Shown: positions 46,169-59,500, numbered from the stretch's first letter. The stretch is 64,000 bases of DNA from Branchiostoma floridae (GCF_000003815.2 NC_049995.1:1427344-1491343); one strand, 5' to 3'. The notes: generated from the letters alone by a model not told the origin. Numbers and translations are program-made.

Positions 46169-47407
46169 GTGGGAAGAGATACAAAGGGAAGAATGGCGCA
46201 AGGTGGAATCAAAATGGAATCGGTAGAGGAGTTAACAAGATCAGTGGAAGAATTCCTACGTCCAAAACAGTCCACAACATCTGATGTGAAGCCTAAGAGA
46301 CAGTCTGATATGACGAAACCTAGCGACCTTCCACAGTTAAGCGGGCCTTATCCCCTCCATTCCCAGACGCCACCAGGGCTCCAGCTGAATAAGAATAGTG
46401 TTGAAGTCACCGTGAAAGAGTTGGTTGATGCCACTACTCACCTAGCAAATGTTGTCACGGGGTGTTGCACAGAGGTTAAGAAATTAGGAGGAAGGTTGGA
46501 CCACCTGGAGTCACCTGAGGGGATTGACACTGTAAGGAAGACCCTATGGAACACTAACACTCGATCAGTTGCTGGAGGGGTTGACACTGTCAGGAAGACC
46601 CACTGGAAGACTAACACTAGACCAGCTGCACCTCACCATGTGAGCAGGAAGGAGTTCAAAATAATCGGCCAAGTGGGTACCCTCAGCTTCAAGTCCCTCA
46701 CGTACCAGGTCAACAGTGGCCTGAAGCAGGGATATACAGAGGAGGAGGTCGTAGACGCGGTGATTAGAGCCATCCCAGCAGAATCAGCCCTCCGTTCTTA
46801 CCTGGAAGGTAAGGAAATGGACCTGGAGACAGTCGAGCAGGTGGTGAAGGCCCAGTGTCCACAGTGTACAGCTACTGACCTGTATCGTAAGCTGAGCATG
46901 GGGAAACAGGCAAACGAGGAGTCTCCCCAGAACTTCCTGATGAGAATGATGGATCTGAGGGACCGAGTTATAGAGGCTAATGAAGAAGAAGACGAGTTGT
47001 ACAGCGCAGGTCTTGTGCAGGCCATGTTCCTGCGGGCAGTCCTGACTGGCCTGAGTGATGATGCAATCAGGCTGGAAATACAGCCTCACCTCGACCGGAA
47101 GTGTGGGACCACGGATGTTGAGCTGTTGGAGAAAGTGGGCAGGGCAGTGATTGACAAGCAGGAGAGAGAGGAGAAGAAGAGAAGTGCTGCCAGAGTAAAC
47201 ACTACAGATACAAATACTACTCGTACTGGGATCAATGTGGTGACAGCAAGACCAAGAAGGCTGTGCGACCAATGCTGGCAGGCGCGCGCAGAGAGATGCA
47301 ACCACTGCTTCGTGTGTGGAAGAACCAACCACCAAGCCAGGGAATGCCGTAGTCAGGCTGCTCCCCGGGGAAACGAGTCCAGGGCCCTCCCAAGGGACGG
47401 GGAGTAG
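46169..47407 (+). CDS. gag: Ty3/gypsy Gag polyprotein
   Basis: Structural capsid/nucleocapsid protein that packages element RNA into cytoplasmic virus-like particles. 412 residues. The first third is variable and holds a short internal tandem duplication ([15 protein letters not shown] and [15 protein letters not shown]). A helical capsid-like domain follows ([20 protein letters not shown] ... [14 protein letters not shown] ... [10 protein letters not shown]). Near the C-terminus is a CCHC zinc knuckle, [14 protein letters not shown], preceded by a CxxC pair. It stops about 100 nt before the pol ATG in a different frame, so pol would need frameshift or independent initiation. The reading frame is intact, suggesting recent activity. 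Confidence 0.9.
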   Translation: MGRDTKGRMAQGGIKMESVEELTRSVEEFLRPKQSTTSDVKPKRQSDMTKPSDLPQLSGPYPLHSQTPPGLQLNKNSVEVTVKELVDATTHLANVVTGCCTEVKKLGGRLDHLESPEGIDTVRKTLWNTNTRSVAGGVDTVRKTHWKTNTRPAAPHHVSRKEFKIIGQVGTLSFKSLTYQVNSGLKQGYTEEEVVDAVIRAIPAESALRSYLEGKEMDLETVEQVVKAQCPQCTATDLYRKLSMGKQANEESPQNFLMRMMDLRDRVIEANEEEDELYSAGLVQAMFLRAVLTGLSDDAIRLEIQPHLDRKCGTTDVELLEKVGRAVIDKQEREEKKRSAARVNTTDTNTTRTGINVVTARPRRLCDQCWQARAERCNHCFVCGRTNHQARECRSQAAPRGNESRALPRDGE

Positions 47408-47508
47408 CCCTGAAGAATACCACGCAGTCCCACCACCCACCAGTAGATACTAGAAGTAGAACAGAACCAAAGAGAACAGAACAGAGTCAATATACCGGTA
47501 ATGTCAAT

Positions 47509-50500
47509 ATGATGTCATCACGCTTAACACCCAAACAAAGAGGAAAGTTAACCAGGCTGGTTGGAAACAAGTGCCTTGTCTCTTGTCACTTAGAGAACGT
47601 ACAAACCCAAGCGTTATGGGACACGGGAGCCCAAGTGAGTATCATGACAAACAAGTGGAGAACAAAATACCTGCCCAAAACAGAAATTCAGCCATTGATC
47701 GACATACTGGGAGGAGTAGACTTCAACTTACAGGCTGCAAACGGCACCAACATACCATATGATGGCTGGATCGAAGTGAAGTTTAAAATGGTTAGCGAGA
47801 AAGACACACCAGAGCTAACTGTGCCATTCTTGGTGACATCAGATGACAAACAGGAGCACCCAATAATTGGCTACAACGTGATTGAGGAGATGCAGAGTGT
47901 GTGTGCCAGGAACGGCTGCTCCGGAGCTGCTCTGCTGTCTCAGGCGGTGCCAGTAGAAGCTGGAGAGGCAGAGGCGCTGGTCTGCATGATGGAAGATTTT
48001 AGTAAGACAAACTTGGTGAGAGTAAGGGTTGGCCGGAAGAGAATCAAGATACCACGAGGAGCCACTGTCCAGGTTAGATGTAGAATTCCTACAGGTTCAA
48101 TGGAAGAGAAACAATCTGTCTTGTTTGAGCCAGATATAGGAGGGAGTTGGCCCACGGGCTTGGAGGTGGAGTCAGTACTCACAAGGGTGAGTTCAACTGG
48201 TTTGATCAGAGTGCCGGTAAGCAACCCTAACAGTTATGATGTCTACCTTCCTGCGAGGACAGTCTTGGGTCAGATAGAACCTATCAGATCAATGGTTCCA
48301 GTTGATGTGAGACCAGTAAACGACAGCCATCAGCAAACAAAACAACCAGCTCAAGTCAACACAGTCCAGGCAGAGCAGGATGCACCTGATGAGTTGTGGG
48401 ACCCTCCAGTTGACTTGTCTCATCTGAGTGAAGAACAGAGGAAGATAGTGCGACAGATGCTTCGTGAGGAATCGGGGGCATTCTCCAGAGATGAGTCCGA
48501 CATTGGCAGCATGGAGGGGCTCAAGTTAAACATCAACCTGACTGATAAAGAACCAGTTCAGAAGAATTATGTGTCAATTCCCACCCCACTGTACAAGGAG
48601 GTTAAGGAATATATCGAAGATTTGATTAACCAAGAATGGATCACGAAATCCAAATCACCATATTCATCACCAATGGTGTGCGTACGGAAGAAGGATGGAG
48701 GAATGAGACTATGTATTGATTACCGGGCACTGAACGAGAAAACAGTGCCAGATCGCCAGCCCCTCCCGAGGATTCAAGATGTGCTCAACAGGTTGAAGGG
48801 AAACACATGGTTCTCTGTACTGGATCTAGGAAAGGCGTACCATCAGGGGTACATGGAGGAAGAAAGTAGGAAATACACAGCATTTGTAACGCCATACGGA
48901 CTCTATGAGTGGGTTCGCGTCCCCATGGGATTAAAGAACGCGCCTCCAGCATTCCAACGGCATATGGAAGAAGTACTCGAGGGCTTGAGCCATGAAATAT
49001 GCGAGCCGTATATGGATGACACCATGGTCTACAGCGAAGGCTTTGAGTCACATGTCGAGCGCATCAGGAGAGTGTTGCGCAGGTTCCAGGAACATGGCTG
49101 TAAGTTGAAGCCAAAGAAATGTGTGATGTTCCGACGACAGGTGAGGTATGTCGGGAAGCTAGTCACTGCAGATGGGTACACGATGGATCCAGAAGATACA
49201 GCAGCAGTCAAGGCAATCAGAGACAAGAAGCCCACTACTGTAGGAGATGTACGACGGGTGCTTGGGTTCCTCGGGTACTACAGGACGTACATCAAGGACT
49301 TCAGTAGAATTGCTAAACCACTGTACGACCTGCTGTCGGACAGTGCTGCGAAGCAACCAGTCCAGTGGACTGAGGAACACCAAGATATCCTTAATCAACT
49401 GACAGAACAACTGACCAGCCCACCTGTGATGGCCTACCCTGACTTTGAGAAACCATTTATCCTGCACACAGATGCATCAGCCAATGGTTTGGGCGCAGTA
49501 TTATATCAACAGCAAGAGGGCAAGCTCCGGGTGATTGCATATGGTTCACGGACACTGTCACCGGCAGAGAAGAATTACCACATGCACTCGGGGAAGTTGG
49601 AGTTCTTGGCTCTCAAGTGGTCCATTACTGAGAAGTTCCGAGACTACCTGTACTACGCCCCATCTTTTGAAGTATATACCGACAATAATCCACTCACCTA
49701 CGTTCTGAGCACGGCCAAGTTGAATGCGACAGGTCACCGATGGGTGGCAGAGTTGGTGGACTATAACTTCAGCATCAAGTACCGACCTGGGAAAGCCAAT
49801 GCAGATGCAGATGTGCTGTCAAGAGTACCAAGTCCAGGAGATGCTGAGCAGTTTATGGCTACCTGCACAGAAGAAGTGAGTGGTGATGTACTGAGTGCCA
49901 CCACCCAGGCCATGCAGGCAGTGGATCAAGGAGATGCCACATGGATAAGTGCTATCACTACGAACATTGACAGTCTACCACCTGAAGACAAGAGTGCAAG
50001 TATAGGACCATTGAGCAAGAAGGAGATCGGTGAAGCGCAACGTCGGGACTCGGCCATTAGAAAGGTGATAGAGCTGAAAGAAGGGGGGAGGAATCCCACT
50101 ACCCGAGAGAGGCAAGACAACTCAATTGGTACAAGAGAATACATGCGGGAGTGGAAAAAGCTGCAGATCGATGATGAGGGCATTCTCCGCCGGAGAGCTG
50201 GTCCAGTACTGCAAGTAGTGCTCCCGAAGGAATATAGAAACATTGTGTACCAAGAACTACATGACAAAATGGGCCATCTGGGAGCAGACAGGGTTGTCAG
50301 CCTGGCAAGACAACGGTTCTACTGGCCAAAGATGCAGAGAGACATAGTTGAATACTGTACCTCCAAGTGTCAGTGCATTAAGCGCCGGAAGCCAAACATT
50401 CCAGACAAAGCCCCACTTACTAACATCATCACCACTGAGCCGCTACAACTGGTGTCCATTGACTATGTCCACCTTGAAAGGAGCAACGGTGGCTATGAGT

Positions 50501-51777
50501 ACATTTTGGTGGTTGTGGACCATTTCACACGGTTCGCTCAAGCATATGCAACCAGGAACAAGTCAGGGAGAACAGCGGCAGAGAAGCTCTTTAATGACTT
50601 CATTCCTAGATTTGGGTACCCTCTCAAGATTCACCATGACCAGGGAGCAGAGTTTGAAAATAAGTTGTTTCAACGCCTACATCAGCTGAGTGGAGTGTCG
50701 CCCTCGAGAACAACCCCGTATCACCCCCAGGGAAATGGTCAGGTGGAGAGGTTTAATCGGACTTTGCTAGCGATGTTACGTGCTCTCCCAGAATCCCAGA
50801 AAACAGATTGGAAGGCGTCTCTTAACAAAGTGGTTCATGCGTACAACTGCACCCGACATGAGAGCACTGGGTATTCGCCTCACTTTCTGTTGTATGGACA
50901 TCACCCCCGCCTGCCAGTGGACCTTATGTTCGGGATTGAAGACAAGGAGAATGAGGTTCAATCATATCCTGAGTATGCCAAGAAATGGAAACGTGGCATG
51001 CAGGAGGCCTACAGGATTGCGAGTCAGCATGCCAGGAAAACAGGTGCAAAAGGGAAGAAGCAGTACGACAGAAGGGTGCACGGTCTCAGTCTGTCCAGTG
51101 GTGACCGGGTCCTTGTTCGAAATATGACGGACAGAGGAGGACCGGGCAAGTTGCGCTCCCACTGGGAGGACAAAGTCCACATCATTGTGAAGCAGAAGGG
51201 GAAAGATATTCCAGTGTATGAGGTACGCCCAGAATGCAGAGAAGGAAGGTCAAGAGTGTTGCATAGAAATATGCTACTACCGTGTGACGGACTGCCTCTA
51301 GAGGTTCCAGTGGACAAACGAAGCAAAGAGAAAACACCTCAAAGAGAGGACAAGAGGAGTGATAATGAGGAAGAAGAACTTGCAGACAACAGAGTCGAAA
51401 TTGGAGCTGAACAAGAAGACCAGAGAGGAAGTACAGGTAGTGAAAGGGATGAAGAAACTGATGTTGAAGTTGAGTCTGAGGACCAGCCCTGTGTGTCTCA
51501 GGGTGCTGAGGATGTTCCAGACCCAGCAGAAGTAGAAGAGAACAGACCAAGACGAAATAGGAGACCACCACGGACTCTCACATATGATGTAGGTGGCCAA
51601 CCAGGCTACTTGAGAGTACCAACGGTGAACACAGTAAATGCAGCAGAGTGGAATGTGGGGACACCATGGCCACTGAACATGTGGAACGCGGGAGCAGGGC
51701 ATCCTGGGCAATTATATCAGTCGTGCCTTCACTGTGGACAGTTAATACCGATAATTCGCATGTACGCGCCCAGCTAA
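47509..51777 (+). CDS. pol: Ty3/gypsy Pol polyprotein (protease-RT-RNase H-integrase), intact
   Basis: Copies element RNA into cDNA and integrates it. 1422 residues without a stop, in canonical Ty3/gypsy order. Aspartic protease with DTGAQ (D38); reverse transcriptase with [15 protein letters not shown] and the catalytic YMDD at 501-504; RNase H with [14 protein letters not shown] (D655), then [10 protein letters not shown]; integrase HHCC zinc domain from H918 (HDKMGHLG ... CTSKCQCIK), and the DDE triad D985, D1044 and E1080 with 35 residues between the last two. The C-terminus has an acidic linker and [15 protein letters not shown] see no chromodomain. The polyprotein is in one frame after gag. 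Its 3' flank (51778-52235) holds GTGGATTAC-type tandem words and no recognisable LTR. Confidence 0.95.
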   Translation: MMSSRLTPKQRGKLTRLVGNKCLVSCHLENVQTQALWDTGAQVSIMTNKWRTKYLPKTEIQPLIDILGGVDFNLQAANGTNIPYDGWIEVKFKMVSEKDTPELTVPFLVTSDDKQEHPIIGYNVIEEMQSVCARNGCSGAALLSQAVPVEAGEAEALVCMMEDFSKTNLVRVRVGRKRIKIPRGATVQVRCRIPTGSMEEKQSVLFEPDIGGSWPTGLEVESVLTRVSSTGLIRVPVSNPNSYDVYLPARTVLGQIEPIRSMVPVDVRPVNDSHQQTKQPAQVNTVQAEQDAPDELWDPPVDLSHLSEEQRKIVRQMLREESGAFSRDESDIGSMEGLKLNINLTDKEPVQKNYVSIPTPLYKEVKEYIEDLINQEWITKSKSPYSSPMVCVRKKDGGMRLCIDYRALNEKTVPDRQPLPRIQDVLNRLKGNTWFSVLDLGKAYHQGYMEEESRKYTAFVTPYGLYEWVRVPMGLKNAPPAFQRHMEEVLEGLSHEICEPYMDDTMVYSEGFESHVERIRRVLRRFQEHGCKLKPKKCVMFRRQVRYVGKLVTADGYTMDPEDTAAVKAIRDKKPTTVGDVRRVLGFLGYYRTYIKDFSRIAKPLYDLLSDSAAKQPVQWTEEHQDILNQLTEQLTSPPVMAYPDFEKPFILHTDASANGLGAVLYQQQEGKLRVIAYGSRTLSPAEKNYHMHSGKLEFLALKWSITEKFRDYLYYAPSFEVYTDNNPLTYVLSTAKLNATGHRWVAELVDYNFSIKYRPGKANADADVLSRVPSPGDAEQFMATCTEEVSGDVLSATTQAMQAVDQGDATWISAITTNIDSLPPEDKSASIGPLSKKEIGEAQRRDSAIRKVIELKEGGRNPTTRERQDNSIGTREYMREWKKLQIDDEGILRRRAGPVLQVVLPKEYRNIVYQELHDKMGHLGADRVVSLARQRFYWPKMQRDIVEYCTSKCQCIKRRKPNIPDKAPLTNIITTEPLQLVSIDYVHLERSNGGYEYILVVVDHFTRFAQAYATRNKSGRTAAEKLFNDFIPRFGYPLKIHHDQGAEFENKLFQRLHQLSGVSPSRTTPYHPQGNGQVERFNRTLLAMLRALPESQKTDWKASLNKVVHAYNCTRHESTGYSPHFLLYGHHPRLPVDLMFGIEDKENEVQSYPEYAKKWKRGMQEAYRIASQHARKTGAKGKKQYDRRVHGLSLSSGDRVLVRNMTDRGGPGKLRSHWEDKVHIIVKQKGKDIPVYEVRPECREGRSRVLHRNMLLPCDGLPLEVPVDKRSKEKTPQREDKRSDNEEEELADNRVEIGAEQEDQRGSTGSERDEETDVEVESEDQPCVSQGAEDVPDPAEVEENRPRRNRRPPRTLTYDVGGQPGYLRVPTVNTVNAAEWNVGTPWPLNMWNAGAGHPGQLYQSCLHCGQLIPIIRMYAPS

Positions 51778-52235
51778 GGGGATGGAGTACCTGTTATTCG
51801 TGTGGACTGTGAACTGCTATGGATTACTATTCTTGTGGATTACCTGCTGTTATTGTGGATATTACTATTCCTGTGGATTACCCGCTGTACCCGTGCCGCT
51901 GTGCCTGTGGATTACCCGCTGAATGAGAAGAGTCTCATGGGACAATTATATTGTGGACAGTAAATACAAGGTTATTGTGGAAAATCATTCCATATTTGAG
52001 AGACATGTATGTTGGTTATTTATAGATAACAAAGAGACTGATGGATTCCAGTTGTGTGGACTCTGCAGGACTTCCAGCTCAGAATTTAGACCAGGCCTAA
52101 TGTTGTGTTAACTGTTCTAAAACAGTCAGTACGTTGGAGCTTCTGTTAGTAGCAGTGAAGTCAGTTTATTGAAGATACAATCTGTGCCAAAGTTAAAGAT
52201 GTTATCAGTGCCGATGTTAAAGATGTTATCGGTGC
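51778..52235 (+). other. 3' untranslated part of the gypsy element
   Basis: Begins with a purine-rich AAGGGGATGGAG just after the pol stop, a plausible polypurine tract. It then has several TGTGGATTACC(T/C)GCTG words (51830-51920) and two copies of TTAAAGATGTTATC(A/G)GTGCC (52174-52236). It runs into the 15-bp tandem repeat without a recognisable 3' LTR. Confidence 0.4.
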
Positions 52236-52330
52236 CAAAGCTAAAAAAAATAGTGATCAAAAAAATAGTGATCAAAAAAATAGTGATCAAAAAAATAGTG
52301 ATCAAAAAAATAGTGATCAAAAAAATAGTC
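52236..52330. repeat. 15-bp tandem repeat at the gypsy copy junction
   Basis: Five copies of AAAAAAATAGTGATC (TAGTGATC at 52251, 52266, 52281, 52296 and 52311) and a sixth, altered copy ending TAGTCCTC. Immediately right of it is a hairpin with perfect 13-bp arms (52333-52345 and 52356-52368) and then the inverted pol copy. Confidence 0.95.
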
Positions 52331-54896
52331 CTCTATGTCCACCTTTGCTCCTTTCAAGGTGGACATAGTCAATGGACACCAGTTGTAGCGGCTCAGTGGT
52401 GATGATGTTAGTAAGTGGGGCTTTGTCTGGAATGTTTGGCTTCCGGCGCTTAATGCACTGACACTTGGAGGTACAGTATTCAACTATGTCTCTCTGCATC
52501 TTTGGCCAGTAGAACCGTTGTCTTGCCAGGCTGACAACCCTGTCTGCTCCCAGATGGCCCATTTTGTCATGTAGTTCTTGGTACACAATGTTTCTATATT
52601 CCTTCGGGAGCACTACTTGCAGTACTGGACCAGCTCTCCGGCGGAGAATGCCCTCATCATCGATCTGCAGCTTTTTCCACTCCCGCATGTATTCTCTTGT
52701 ACCAATTGAGTTGTCTTGCCTCTCTCGGGTAGTGGGATTCCTCCCCCCTTCTTTCAGCTCTATCACCTTTCTAATGGCCGAGTCCCGACGTTGCGCTTCA
52801 CCGATCTCCTTCTTGCTCAATGGTCCTATACTTGCACTCTTGTCTTCAGGTGGTAGACTGTCAATGTTCGTAGTGATAGCACTTATCCATGTGGCATCTC
52901 CTTGATCCACTGCCTGCATGGCCTGGGTGGTGGCACTCAGTACATCACCACTCACTTCTTCTGTGCAGGTAGCCATAAACTGCTCAGCATCTCCTGGACT
53001 TGGTAATCTTGACAGCACATCTGCATCTGCATTGGCTTTCCCAGGTCGGTACTTGATGCTGAAGTTATAGTCCACCAACTCTGCCACCCATCGGTGACCT
53101 GTCGCATTCAACTTGGCCGTGCTCAGAACGTAGGTGAGTGGATTATTGTCGGTATATACTTCAAAAGATGGGGCGTAGTACAGGTAGTCTCGGAACTTCT
53201 CAGTAATGGACCACTTGAGAGCCAAGAACTCCAACTTCCCCGAGTGCATGTGGTAATTCTTCTCTGCCGGTGACAGTGTCCGTGAACCATATGCAATCAC
53301 CCGGAGCTTGCCCTCTTGCTGTTGATATAATACTGCGCCCAAACCATTGGCTGATGCATCTGTGTGCAGGATAAATGGTTTCTCAAAGTCAGGGTAGGCC
53401 ATCACAGGTGGGCTGGTCAGCTGTTCTGTCAGTTGATTAAGGATATCTTGGTGTTCCTCAGTCCACTGGACTGGTTGCTTCGCAGCACTGTCCGACAGCA
53501 GGTCGTACAGTGGTTTAGCAATTCTACTGAAGTCCTTGATGTACGTCCTGTAGTACCCGAGGAACCCAAGCACCCGTCGTACATCTCCTACAGTAGTGGG
53601 CTTCTTGTCTCTGATTGCCTTGACTGCTGCTGTATCTTCTGGATCCATCGTGTACCCATCTGCAGTGACTAGCTTCCCGACATACCTCACCTGTCGTCGG
53701 AACATCACACATTTCTTTGGCTTCAACTTACAGCCATGTTCCTGGAACCTGCGCAACACTCTCCTGATGCGCTCGACATGTGACTCAAAGCCTTCGCTGT
53801 AGACCATGGTGTCATCCATATACGGTTCGCATATTTCATGGCTCAAGCCCTCGAGCACTTCTTCCATATGCCGTTGGAATGCTGGAGGCGCGTTCTTTAA
53901 TCCCATGGGGACGCGAACCCACTCATAGAGTCCGTATGGCGTTACAAATGCTGTGTATTTCCTACTTCCTTCCTCCATGTACCCCTGATGGTACGCCTTT
54001 CCTAGATCCAGTACAGAGAACCATGTGTTTCCCTTCAACCTGTTGAGCACATCTTGAATCCTCGGGAGGGGCTGGCGATCTGGCACTGTTTTCTCGTTCA
54101 GTGCCCGGTAATCAATACATAGTCTCATTCCTCCATCCTTCTTCCGTACGCACACCATTGGTGATGAATATGGTGATTTGGTTTTCGTGATCCATTCTTG
54201 CTTAATCAAATCTTCGATATATTCCGTAACCTCCTTGTACAGTGGGCTGGGAATTGACACATAATTCTTCTGAACAGGTTCTTTATCAGTCAGGTTGATG
54301 TTTAACTTGAGCCCCTCCATGCTGCCAATGTCGGACTCATCTCTGGAGAATGCCCCCGATTCCTCACGAAGCATCTGTCGCACTATCTTCCTCTGTTCTT
54401 CACTCAGATGAGACAAGTCAACTGGAGGGTCCCACAACTCATCAGGTGCATCCTGCTCTGCCTGGACTGTGTTGACTTGAGCTGGTTGTTTTGTTTGCTG
54501 ATGGCTGTCGTTTACTGGTCTCACATCAACTGGAACCATTGATCTGATAGGTTCTATCTGACCCAAGACTGTCCTCGCAGGAAGGTAGACATCATAACTG
54601 TTAGGGTTGCTTACCGGCACTCTGATCAAACCAGTTGAACTCACCCTTGTGAGTACTGACTCCACCTCCAAGCCCGTGGGCCAACTCCCTCCTATATCTG
54701 GCTCAAACAAGACAGATTGTTTCTCTTCCACTGAACCTGTAGGAATTCTACATCCAACCTGGACAGTGGCTCCTCGTGATATCTTGATTCTCTTCCGGCC
54801 AACCCTTACTCTCACCAAGTTTGTCTTACTAAAATCTTCCATCATGCAGACCAGCGCCTCTGCCTCTCCAGCTTCTACTGGCACCGCCTGAGAGGT
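52330..54896 (-). pseudogene. pol: Inverted, truncated second copy of gypsy pol
   Basis: Minus-strand copy of the pol reading frame, nearly identical to 47509-51777. It starts at the gap edge (equivalent to about residue 145, SQAVPVEAG) and ends at the equivalent of about residue 995, ten residues after the first integrase catalytic Asp ([11 protein letters not shown]), so the rest of the integrase is lost. RT YMDD and RNase H motifs are intact. A handful of amino-acid differences are visible (for example SRVPSP versus [16 protein letters not shown] versus PSPLYKEVTE), so it is a separate copy rather than a mirror duplicate of the same read. The protease and gag end would lie in the 100-N gap. 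Confidence 0.9.
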
Positions 54897-54996
54897 NNNN
54901 NNNNNNNNNNNNNNNNNNNNNNNNNNNNNNNNNNNNNNNNNNNNNNNNNNNNNNNNNNNNNNNNNNNNNNNNNNNNNNNNNNNNNNNNNNNNNNNN
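54897..54996. other. Assembly gap (100 N, size unknown)
   Basis: Exactly 100 N, the usual placeholder for a gap of unknown length. It truncates the inverted gypsy pol and lies where the smoothened TM6-TM7 exons are expected. Confidence 0.99.
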
Positions 54997-55059
54997 AGGT
55001 GGAAGATCAGACCCAGGCTGTTGCTTACAGTGATTTTTAAACTACAAGAGTACCAGAGG

Positions 55060-55221
55060 AGCCCCATGCTCATTTCGTGAGTTTACAATCATGATGAGTT
55101 TGATACCATAGGAAAGGGAATCATACAAGCTTTCAATTGATATATAATACATTAAAATCAATAATGCAGAAACATCACATGATCAACCAAAGTTGATATG
55201 CGAAACTTTTTGTGCCGAGTT
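55060..55221. mobile_element. End fragment of the Tc1-like fold-back element
   Basis: Shares GAGTTTGATACCATA(G/T)GAAAGG, TTGATATATAA(T/C)ACATT and the terminal TTTTTGTGCCGAGTT followed by TA with the right arm of 36098-37380. The rest of the element is absent, cut off towards the gap. Confidence 0.7.
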
Positions 55222-55897
55222 TATTTTGCTTAGTATAATCATAGTGAGTGATAGATTTTTGAATCTTTTGGTTTCTCTTAATGTTGTAAATATCTTACAC
55301 TTACAAACACAGAACTCCTACATCACACCTACCACAGCTGAGATCCCTTTATGTTGAGCATGTCAGGTAGAAAATAAGGGCAGTAAGTTTGTCAGAAATA
55401 GACTATCTGACTGCTTTTGACACATACAACACACTCAGGGGTGCCTCAACATTTGCATGAATTTGATGATTCATAAGAACTTTATGAAAAATGCATATAT
55501 CATATTTTTTCGTTGTTGAAGAGCGAGGCCACCATCTTGAAAATCCCGCTCCATTTGTCACTAGACCCTGGCAGCAGTTGGCTCATCTTGTATAAGATGT
55601 TATTTCATTTCACCAGGGTTACATCACTCACATAAGATTTGTACGCTTTCACATAGTTGGTTTGTGCGTTTGTCATAAAATTTGTACAGATGTCTAGGCA
55701 CCCTTGATTATGTCATTATAGAAAAAGTACATCCTTTAACAAATACAAACAGGAGTTCCAATCAGACGTCAAATCTTACTTGCAATATGATTAATTCAAC
55801 TTCCAATGCATGGGAGAGTTATTTTATTTTATTCTACTATACAATCATATATCAAGGGTGATTATACACTGGATGAACCATACCTGTGGTTTTATCC

Positions 55898-56512
55898 TAC
55901 CGTATATTCTCAAATAAAGTACGCACTTTTTTAACTTTTCAAAATTGAAAAGGTACTACAAGTTGTTGCCAAAGTTGGGGTGCGTACTTTATTTGAGGTC
56001 ACTGCACAGAGAAATGGTAAAAAAAGCCTAAAATAAAGCAAGGTGGAGCTACACTTCTAGTAATGTTTCAAAACATGCACATTGTAAACAATGTTGTTGT
56101 CTTGTAGTTGTCTAAACATGAAACAAAGAAATTGTCTAAACATGATTTACATAAGATTGGCATTTGCATACAATCCTTTTGAGTTAGTGACTTTGACTTG
56201 TACAACTGTTTTTTCCTGATTTCTTCTACCAGTTCACATTGATTTTTATAATTTGCAGTAGGCAATTCACAAGTTTATAGAGACAATGACAGTGTAAATG
56301 CAGGTTATTTCATGCAAAATAACCTGGGGAAAACATCATAAATTTGAATTTATCCAGTTAAAGGTCTGTTCAAAATTGGTGGAGAAGGGGTGCATACTTT
56401 ATTTGAGTTTTTCCATTTTACCTTTCAGTCCCAAAGATCTGTCTAAGACTTGTCCAAAATCAGAGGTGCGTACTTTAATTGGGGTGCGTACTTTATTCAA
56501 GAATATACGGTA
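55898..56512. mobile_element. Non-autonomous element with TACCGTATATTC ends
   Basis: Inverted ends TACCGTATATTCTCAAATAA / TTATTCAAGAATATACGGTA. GTGCGTACTTTATT / AATAAAGTACGCAC words are repeated inside near both ends. 615 bp. Partial relatives lie at 34810-34988 and about 59630-59745. It lies in the smoothened intron downstream of the TM5 exon. Confidence 0.75.
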
Positions 56513-56599
56513 GCTCCTTCTCCTGAACAAAATTGAATTGAAAGTCACTTTTGCTAATAACATGTATATCACAGTTAACTGTAGGTAGAGATATCCTAC

Positions 56600-59500
56600 C
56601 ATTGCCCAGGAACCACAGCCCGCTGGCTAACACCACGGCTACTGGTGCCAGCAGGAACCCAGCACGATATTCGTGGTTCTGGTAACCCACGAAGCAAATA
56701 CCACTCAAGGAGTCACCATCCACCTGACAAACAACAATAAACACATTTCATATACTGGTAAAGGGCTCGAAATACTGGGTGCATGTGCACCCAGGTGCAC
56801 CCAAAATTGGAACTGTGCACCCAATTTTTTTCAGTGCCAAAATTGGAACTGTGCACCCAATTTTTTTCAGTGGGTGCACAGGGTGCACCCAAATATTTTC
56901 TTAGGTTTATGTATGGAATTTCGAGCCCTGTGGTATATACAGTTGCCTTAATGACTAGGGTAGAGATAGAGTAGGAACTAAGAGCTTCTCTAGGCAGTCA
57001 CCATTGTGACCTGAGAGAACTATGCTCCACTTTACATTAACACGAAGTCATACAAAGCAGACGGCAAATCCTAGTCAACTCTACGCACCACTGGCCAGAG
57101 GACAAGTGAACGAGCGAGTCGACGTTGCATGTGACAATAGTATAATGACATGGTCAACCCACCTGCCTCATGGCTATAATCATCACAGACAGCACCAATG
57201 GGACACTCCAAGAGATGAGATGAAAGTACGAGGTTTTCCCGCTGAGTGCATCCTTGCAGGACCCGAGTGCTCGGAAGGACTTGTGCCAGGCGAATGCCAG
57301 CATGACAAACCAGGTCACCCCAGCCATCATGAAGTAGTACACCAGGAAGAACACAACTACACAGGACAGGTTCTGTCCATCACTGCAACCACACACAAAC
57401 TAGGTTAGAAACACATACATTTCACAGCCAGTTGTGTCTTATATTGGCACCTGTATTTTTCTGACTTCTCAGATTTTAATGCAATATTAAGTCAGATACA
57501 AATGCTACTATGGTCCTTAAACATCCCATTCAAACTTCCTGTGTTGTATATGTATATCCATATCCCTATCCATGGATGTCTGTTTATAGTTGACTTACTA
57601 CAGAAGAAGATTGACACATGTACCTGGGTTCTGCAATTCTCATGGTCCCATCTGATCTACAAACGATGTCATCCCTCGCTCCCTCGCTGAACTGAGCCAG
57701 CCAACCGATGCTGCCCACAAAGAAGCAGCCATTGATGTAGAACAAGATGAGGGCCGGGTAGCGGCTAGAGTTCTTCCAGTCCACCAAGAATGTAGCCTGT
57801 TGTACGTAGGATTAAATAATGTCTTAGTCTAACTATGTCTAAGGTTATATGTGTGACCTACCTTTCCAGTGAAATGTAATGTCTGGAAAATTATCGTATA
57901 AATCATAAACTGTTCCAGCAAAAGCTCCTTGGAGGATGAAATGTCCCCCCCCCCCCACACAGGGAAATTTGATCTAGTTGGAGATAAAAACGAAAATGTG
58001 GGTTAATTTGTTGTAAACAGCATGGTGGAACCAAACACGTAACGTTGGTGTTTTTTAGGCAAGTTGAAAAGTGAGGACATACCTTTGGCATCCTCCATGG
58101 TTGTAGTTGGGGAAATGAGTACTTGAGATGTAATCCCCAGTTATCAATTTTAAGAGTCAAAATATTGACTTTTTCAGTTTGAATTAATTTCCAACTTACA
58201 GCTACCCTTTAGAGTCAGAGTACGGGAGCCGGACCCCCAGTGTAAACTGAGTGCAGCTGGCCGCCGCAGCACCAAGCTCGGTCCAGTTTACACGGCCGCG
58301 CGGGGCTTGTCAATACGACTAAAGCCCTGCAACACCTTGGCTGAACAGTGAACAGGATAACATAGTAAATCCAAGCAGACCCTACAGTGCCTTAGAGATA
58401 GTATCAAAGCTGGCAAAGGAGTATAGCGGTGCGCGTTTGACTCCTTTTGGCCGGCTATACTCCTTTGTCAGCTTTGATACTATCTCTAATGAACCGTAGG
58501 GTCTGCTTGGAGGCTAAGGATAACATACAGCATGAGTAATTTCTTTGTTGGAAGCGAGACTGGATGTCTTTTCACAAAGAAAATTGTCTGATTCTAGCAG
58601 GTAAGATAACAAATCCACTGATGGGAGCAAATGTCTCATACTATCATTGCCACCATTGTTCATGTTTCCATGTTTTGAAAGCAGACCTCCAACAAGAGCA
58701 GGGAGACTGCATGACCCATACATTCTGAAGGCTATAGACAATAAGACAACGTAGTTTTCTGACCACTCACCAAAGTGAAGAATGTAAAAACAACAGTCAC
58801 GGCTCCAAACCCAGCGATGAACTTGTGGATGCGCTCATGTTCAGCGTCTGTGAAGAGTGGATTTTGACACTGGATCCCACAGCCTTCAACACCTTCGTAG
58901 AAGCTTTTCTCATTGTCTGTTTCCACCAGAGGGCGCTCACAACCACCAGTTACATTGAACTTGATCTTCTTCACTTCGTTCTAGAAAAAGAGAAAGATAA
59001 AAGGTGACTCTAATTTGCCTGACGTTGGCATTAGTCCATACAATGAATGTCTGGGGTGAACTTATATAACACAAAAGAACAAGGTTAAAAATAGTCAAGT
59101 TTTCAGCATTTCATGGCATGATTTATCCAAAGAATCTCTTCCTTTGATTTGATACCACTGTTCTGATCATGTGATTGTAAAGACGCTCTCTGATTGGTTA
59201 ATCACTTATCAGCAGTATGTGCCCCTGGAATGGGGTTTTTTACAGGTCTGCAATAGCAAAACCTATATTATTTTTCTTTGGACGAAATTTTTTTTTTCTA
59301 AATCAGAAAAAAATGGGTCGGGGAAATCCGAGAAGCAACAAATCAAATTGGTGTGGCCTTATCTATGTTGTGATAATAGTTGGCCAACTACTCTCTCTCT
59401 ATACTACTTTATACGGCAAGCGTAATTTAAGTACTAGTAATCAAAAGTGGGAAATCTGGATTTATGGTGTTTCTCCCTTCCCTGGGTATCTGTAATTAAA

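Noticed and set aside
46784..47440. 218-codon minus-strand frame opposite gag, and similar frames opposite pol
   Set aside because: Antisense shadows of intact gag and pol.
51778..52235. 3' LTR of the gypsy element
   Set aside because: I looked for a copy of the sequence upstream of gag and found none, so the 3' LTR is treated as missing or unidentified.
52169..52402. Lys/Ile/Val repeat protein (KIVIKKIVIKK)
   Set aside because: Translation of the 15-bp tandem repeat at the gypsy junction; no independent evidence of a gene.
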